From the NCBI GenBank assembly GCA_003133625.1, contig PKYH01000046.1:1-46773 (forward strand): DNA of 46,773 nt. The letters run 5' to 3'. The DNA comes from Candidatus Bathyarchaeota archaeon (lineage in GTDB: Archaea; Thermoproteota; Bathyarchaeia; Bathyarchaeales; Bathycorpusculaceae). Below, piece after piece: positions 45,866 through 46,773 of this stretch; position 1 is the first letter of the stretch; the number at the start of each line of letters is the position of its first letter. Position numbers and translations under genes: made by a program. Under the pieces are notes generated by a model, which worked only from the letters and a program-made list of their open reading frames with translations, was not told the origin of the DNA and did not search any database.

Positions 45866-46355
45866 AGAGAGGTTTGACCATGCGGATGGCATCGCGTGTT
45901 CCGTTGTGTTCAAATCGGTAAAAGCCTACAAGTCTCTGCTTGATTGTGTAACCTGCTTTTTGATAGAGGCTGATTGCAGGTTCATTTCGTTCAGAAACTT
46001 CGAGTTGCGCGAATTTCATCCCCCGCTGCTTCATGTCCTCTTCTGCTGCCGCCAGAAGGCTGATGCCCACACTTAGGTTTTGAAAACGTGGGTCGACATC
46101 GATCGTTTCGACGTTGCCGATTAGACTTCCCTTCCGATAGGTCACGATTATGAACCCTCGCACCGTACAGTTTTCAGTTTCAACTAGGGCTGTACTGTTG
46201 GCTTTTAGGATTAAATATGCCAGCTGACGCTTAGGATAAGCAGTTAATTCGGGGAAGCATGTCTTCTCAATTTCAGAGATAACTCCGATGTCGTTAGCGT
46301 TTGCCCGACGAATTATAGAAGAAGTTTTCTTTCTTTCCACCGCGGTCAACTTCAC
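45852..46355 (-). CDS. RimI-like GNAT N-acetyltransferase
   Basis: RRANANDIGVISEIEKTCFPELTAYPKRQLAYLI...VDPRFQNLSVGISLLAAAEEDMKQRGMKFAQLEVSERNEPAISLYQKAGYTI. Confidence 0.87.
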   Translation of the reverse strand: MKLTAVERKKTSSIIRRANANDIGVISEIEKTCFPELTAYPKRQLAYLILKANSTALVETENCTVRGFIIVTYRKGSLIGNVETIDVDPRFQNLSVGISLLAAAEEDMKQRGMKFAQLEVSERNEPAISLYQKAGYTIKQRLVGFYRFEHNGTRDAIRMVKPLFKAP

Positions 46356-46510
46356 TATACCTTAGAGTTTGTTTAGGAAAAATCTTTCGACACTAAACGG
46401 TAGATTCGCACTTGAGAAACAAGAACTTTTTACTATAGTAATTTATGGTTTGAACCTGATTCTTACTAGTCAAAAGAAAAAAAGAGACGAACATATTTAT
46501 TTCGGCCTTA

Positions 46511-46773
46511 GTGGTTGGAATATTGAAACGGAAGGGAAAGACCTTGAAAGAAGCAGTCAAAGACTACGAATTCAATGATAAAATGAGCGTAAATGAGCTT
46601 GTTAACCAGATGGAGAAAGCTTGGGGTTTTACCGCTGGCAAACTTGCCACAGGCGTAAACATCCTTGAAAGCATGATTAACACAAAAGGCTGCGTAAAGT
46701 TTCTCTCATTCACCGGCAACCTAGTCGCCACAGGCACGCGCGGCGTGATAAAGGAACTTGTGAAACGCAAACT
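46511..46773 (+). CDS. dys: Deoxyhypusine synthase, N-terminal part (continues beyond window; GTG start proposed)
   Basis: Manual translation (V)VGILKRKGKTLKEAVKDYEFNDKMSVNELVNQMEKAWGFTAGKLATGVNILESMINTKGCVKFLSFTGNLVATGTRGVIKELVKRK. Confidence 0.85.
   Translation, partial: MVGILKRKGKTLKEAVKDYEFNDKMSVNELVNQMEKAWGFTAGKLATGVNILESMINTKGCVKFLSFTGNLVATGTRGVIKELVKRK

Overview
The window is about 46.8 kb of archaeal chromosome. TACK/Bathyarchaeia-like is my inference, from L13e, L15e, archaeal RNase P proteins, F420 genes, Ftr and archaeal CODH/ACS.

Main blocks, left to right:
(1) 1-3.5 kb: minus-strand accessory segment. It has a giant repeat-bearing, Ala/Gly-rich ORF running off the left edge plus small basic and RHH-like ORFs, and is probably the edge of a virus- or plasmid-like element.
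(2) porCDAB pyruvate:ferredoxin oxidoreductase operon.
(3) Hexapeptide acetyltransferase and a homocitrate-synthase-like enzyme.
(4) RNase P Pop5/Rpp30, a COG1325 exosome-associated protein, L13e and L15e.
(5) TRAM protein, tRNA-Gly(CCC), an RHH protein and two orphan receiver proteins.
(6) purM-purS-purL-purQ, a VapBC-like pair, then a minus-strand run of purF, purD, HAD phosphatase, ftr and PfkB kinase.
(7) Complete CODH/ACS operon cdhABCDE.
(8) HoxEFU/NuoEFG-like diaphorase module, bracketed by two diverged copies of the 3' end of a cooC-type gene.
(9) Two CooC-like ATPases, an FrhB-like protein, a MetF-like protein, CofE and an SCP2 protein.
(10) Tightly packed three-gene unit: threonine-synthase-like PLP enzyme, DUF1611/DgcN-like protein, and a PP-loop ATPase with a QueC-like Cys motif, possibly MurL-like.
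(11) RimI-like GNAT and the 5' end of deoxyhypusine synthase.

Best candidates for something undescribed: the PLP/DUF1611/PP-loop operon, the direct-repeat-bracketed HoxEFU module beside CODH/ACS, and the left-edge element. All family calls are from reading protein motifs; no searches were run.
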